Below, in pieces: positions 61,216-64,000 of a stretch of 64,000 bases of DNA. The DNA comes from Paragordius varius. Its lineage: Eukaryota > Nematomorpha. The number at the start of each line of letters is the position of its first letter. Positions within the stretch are counted from its first letter, which is position 1. The translations under genes were made by a program, and so were the position numbers. Under the pieces are notes generated by a model. That model was not told the DNA's origin and searched no databases. It saw only the letters and a program-made list of their open reading frames with translations. The stretch spans positions 13,764,001-13,828,000 of the forward strand of contig OZ176050.1 in NCBI GenBank assembly GCA_964247055.1, in the 5' to 3' direction.

Positions 61216-61836
61216 TTAACACTTCGATTCAAATTAGGGCATCCAAATATCTCAGACTATATTTTAGTTGTACTATGAAAGAAACGGTCCCAATTTAAAT
61301 ATATGATTCTAAAAAAATTATAGAAATAAGCCGAGTTATTTAAATAAAATATAGTTTTGAAAAAAAAGTTCCATATCAAACTACTTCTACGCCATTTTTA
61401 TTTTACAAAATTTTAGCAAAACATCGTGTTTATTCACTTTGAAACATAAAATTAAAGTTAATTTTTTTTCAATCACATCTAACATTGATAGAAACAGTCA
61501 CTCCTCTAGTATCAATCATGTACTCTTTTCTGATACCCTTTCCTTCTTCTCTCAAAAGTGTATGTTTTTGTATTATTTAAAATCAGGTAATGGAAACATA
61601 TCAAGTTAGCTAAATTTTTACCTTTGGATTTTACCTTAAAACATGTAATATCAAGTCTTTTTGAATGAATTTTTTTATAATTCTGTGCGCACCAATGTTA
61701 TATAAGAGCAAACTTTTGCAATGGTTTCAATTTGTTCCATATTTTTAGAAATATTTTATTTAAAGTGGCCTGAAGTCTCCAAAGACCCCAATTTGAATCG
61801 GATGACTGAAATGAATGCATTGTATCCAAGTGTTAA
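61216..61836 (+). mobile_element. Family E repeat, copy 6
   Basis: Starts TTAACACTTCGATTCAAATT and ends TTGTATCCAAGTGTTAA. Left TTAACACTTCG and right CAAGTGTTAA are the best preserved ends of the family. An extra stretch of about 60 bp (61496-61556) is absent from other copies. It follows copy 5 in the same direction with only about 35 bp between. Confidence 0.75.
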
Positions 61837-63927
61837 TATTGTTCAGAATTAATTATCGTTTCAACTTTGGAAATATATCAAAACAAAATAAATATATTGG
61901 CTGTTTTTTGTGGTTATTTTTAGCTCTATGTTTAGAAAAGCTTGACTTACTGACTCTATTATAAGGGTACTTACTATATAACAAATGGAAATTTTAACAA
62001 TTATCAATATAAACATATAAAAATACAATATTTTTTGTTAATGCATTGAAATAAATCTTTATTAACAATGGTGGGCTCTAAAATTGCTATTCTCTACACA
62101 TATGTATATATACAAAACATTGAATATGCTTGAATAATTATACTGTTTTGGACAGATTTTTTTCAAATTCCAATGAATCTGAAATAAAATTAAGTTGGTT
62201 ATCAAGTATTTGTGAGGGGATTTTTGAGTAAATGCTTAAACAACATAATATATGGTAAAGAGGACTTACATCTGTCATTTCACTTAAAGCTTTCATCATT
62301 ATCAACTAATTTGAGATCATTTGCACCCCAAAATATTTATATTTTAGACTGACTCTTTTAAACAATATTTTTTAATAAGATAAGCTAAGATATATTGCAA
62401 TATGCTAAATTTCATAACGCTATTTTGGAAATATATATATATATATACTTATGTATGCATATGCATAATTATTTTGCCCATTCAAGTAGAAAATTTAGTG
62501 TTTTGACATTGGGGGTGACAAATAAGCAACACATATTGTTTGTAGACATATTGTCATGTTTGCTATGTATAAGGAAATATTCAATATAGCTAAAAAGTAA
62601 AAAATAGTTACAACACTTAGACTATCCTTTTCGACTAAAATTAAGATCTTTTAGATTTTACACTTGAAAGATTTAATAAGGAAAGAAAAGGGATGATAGT
62701 TGCCTCATACCTTAACTGATAAATAAATCGACTCTTCCGTGATACACCTGTCTCTTTACCATAAGATTTCAAAAAATGATTTTAAACAAAAAACAAAATA
62801 ATCATACTGTTTTAAAACCTAATTATGGCGTACGTAAAGTGTGCAATAAGTCTAAAAACTAAAGAAGCAATTTTGTGAACTAACGTTTCGAAACTCAATA
62901 TTTTGGGTATATCATTAAACACCCTTGTTAATACCAATTATTATAAATGGAGGAACTCGTAGAGATGCTTAATAATAAGACATATTTAAATATATATATG
63001 TCCAAACACATTAAATCTGTTTATTAATCGCTTATATAAAAGTTTAAGACTGTCAATTATTTTTTTTTTGCATAGCCACATCAGTGTGATTTTTTATATG
63101 AATAAGATTGGGATCTTTGAATCCAGCATTGAAAAATATGCAGTTCTCATATATGTGGACCAACCAATCACGTTGACTGATATTTATCATATTAAAAAAT
63201 TTACCTAACGAAAAAAATTATATTTAAGATATTTTTATCTTTATTAAAATTATTTTGCAAATTACTATGTAATCGTTGGATATCAAAAATATTATCCGTA
63301 ATTTTTCTCAAAGTTATAAAAAAAATTTTTTTAATAGTTCTTTATTTTTAAGTTTTGTGATCAAGTTATAATAATAAATATTAACATATTTTGTTAGGGA
63401 AATATTTAATAAATTTGTGCCTTAGACTCTGTGGGGCCCCTGTAAAACAACATATCTCTATTGTAAGAATAAATAATTTTGAATATATAATTAGTTTGTT
63501 CGAAACATATAAATTAATGTATACTATTAAGATGTTTAATGGGATTACGTTAAAGTTTTTTTCCATATTTTAGAAACGAAAATTGCAAAAATAAGGTATT
63601 TTGAGACAAATTGGGGCCTTTTATTATACTAGAAAAAGTTCCAACATAATATATAATTTTACGGAATTTACCCTAGAGCCCATCATTTTTACCAGCAAAA
63701 TTACTTTTTTTCTAAAATATTCATTTAAAAAATTTTACAATAATTTGCTATAAAACCCTTATATTTTGGAGTAGATACCATATTTCTTTTGAATAAACAA
63801 TATAACCTCTTCCAAAAACATTTATACTTAGATTATCTAAAAAATAAAAATTTGACCTATTTTTAATTTTTTTGCTGCAAATTTTACCAAGATTTTTTTA
63901 TTTTTTAGGCATCACTAATCCATTTGA

Positions 63928-63974
<47 letters not shown>

Positions 63975-64000
63975 GATTAATAATTTATTAGTTGATTTAC

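Larger units (their letters stand above)
57527..64000. other. Gene-free right end of the window
   Basis: No exon could be defended. Contents are two tandem family E copies (60655-61180, 61216-61836), an hAT-like end (60257) and (AT)n runs near 62428 and 63931. A few GC-richer scraps on the minus strand (61496-61556, 62255-62310, 62705-62765) each adjoin a donor-like GTAAGT or GTATGA, or show a short open frame. They are too short to call exons. Confidence 0.5.

Noticed and set aside
62255-62310. Candidate minus-strand first exon (MMKALSEMTD followed by GTAAGT)
   Set aside because: The donor is good, but only ten codons are open and no downstream exon could be joined. Not enough to call a gene.
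62705-62765. Possible spliced-leader-like exon (TTAAG followed by GTATGAGG, minus strand)
   Set aside because: No Sm site, stem-loops or repeated copies were seen. A donor-like site alone is expected by chance.

Overview
The window is very AT-rich nuclear DNA from a multicellular animal, probably an invertebrate. The evidence is five intron-containing genes with GT-AG introns, including animal-type genes (torsin, a RASEF-like Rab with coiled coil, and a giant secreted protein), set among many small DNA transposons and (AT)n microsatellites. The species cannot be named from sequence alone. An arthropod would fit, because the giant protein loosely recalls the insect eggshell proteins Nasrat/Pole hole/Closca, but this is a weak inference.

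Layout. 1310-3825 (+): complete five-exon gene for V-ATPase proteolipid subunit c'' (ATP6V0B). One of its introns is only 27 nt, and its introns 2 and 4 end in tandem repeats that copy the splice acceptor. 7239-19002 (-): 20 exons of a RASEF/Rab44-type large GTPase, with Ser/Asn-rich segments, a coiled coil and a C-terminal Rab domain. The 5' end (where EF hands would be expected) was not found. 19003-30617: gene-poor, with transposon debris (hAT-like ends, a LINE tail, a tRNA-derived SINE). 30618-45617 (+): 18 exons that join in phase into a 3,366-residue secreted protein with two propeller-like regions flanking a long array of G-x-hydrophobic/ING repeats. 46572-50889 (-): complete six-exon torsin AAA+ ATPase of the ER/nuclear envelope. 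55467-57526 (+): complete five-exon GINS2 (PSF2) DNA replication factor. 57527-64000: no confident gene.

The genes do not form a pathway; they are unrelated neighbours. Exon joins were worked out by hand from homology, splice sites and phase. The coding totals are multiples of three in all five genes (621, 4,023, 10,101, 1,167 and 741 nt).

Five families of short palindromic elements (named A to E here) recur: A, about 12 copies with CAGTAAAAATTG ends; B, 3 copies with CAGTATGCATTTTAATGG ends; C, 5 copies with ATACCATTTACAATTCAAA ends; D, 3 short copies with ATACCATTTTT ends; E, 6 copies of about 500-620 bp flanked by TTAA. Families A to D sit in many introns of the RASEF-like, giant, torsin and GINS2 genes, often within tens of bases of a splice site, and in some cases make up most of the intron.
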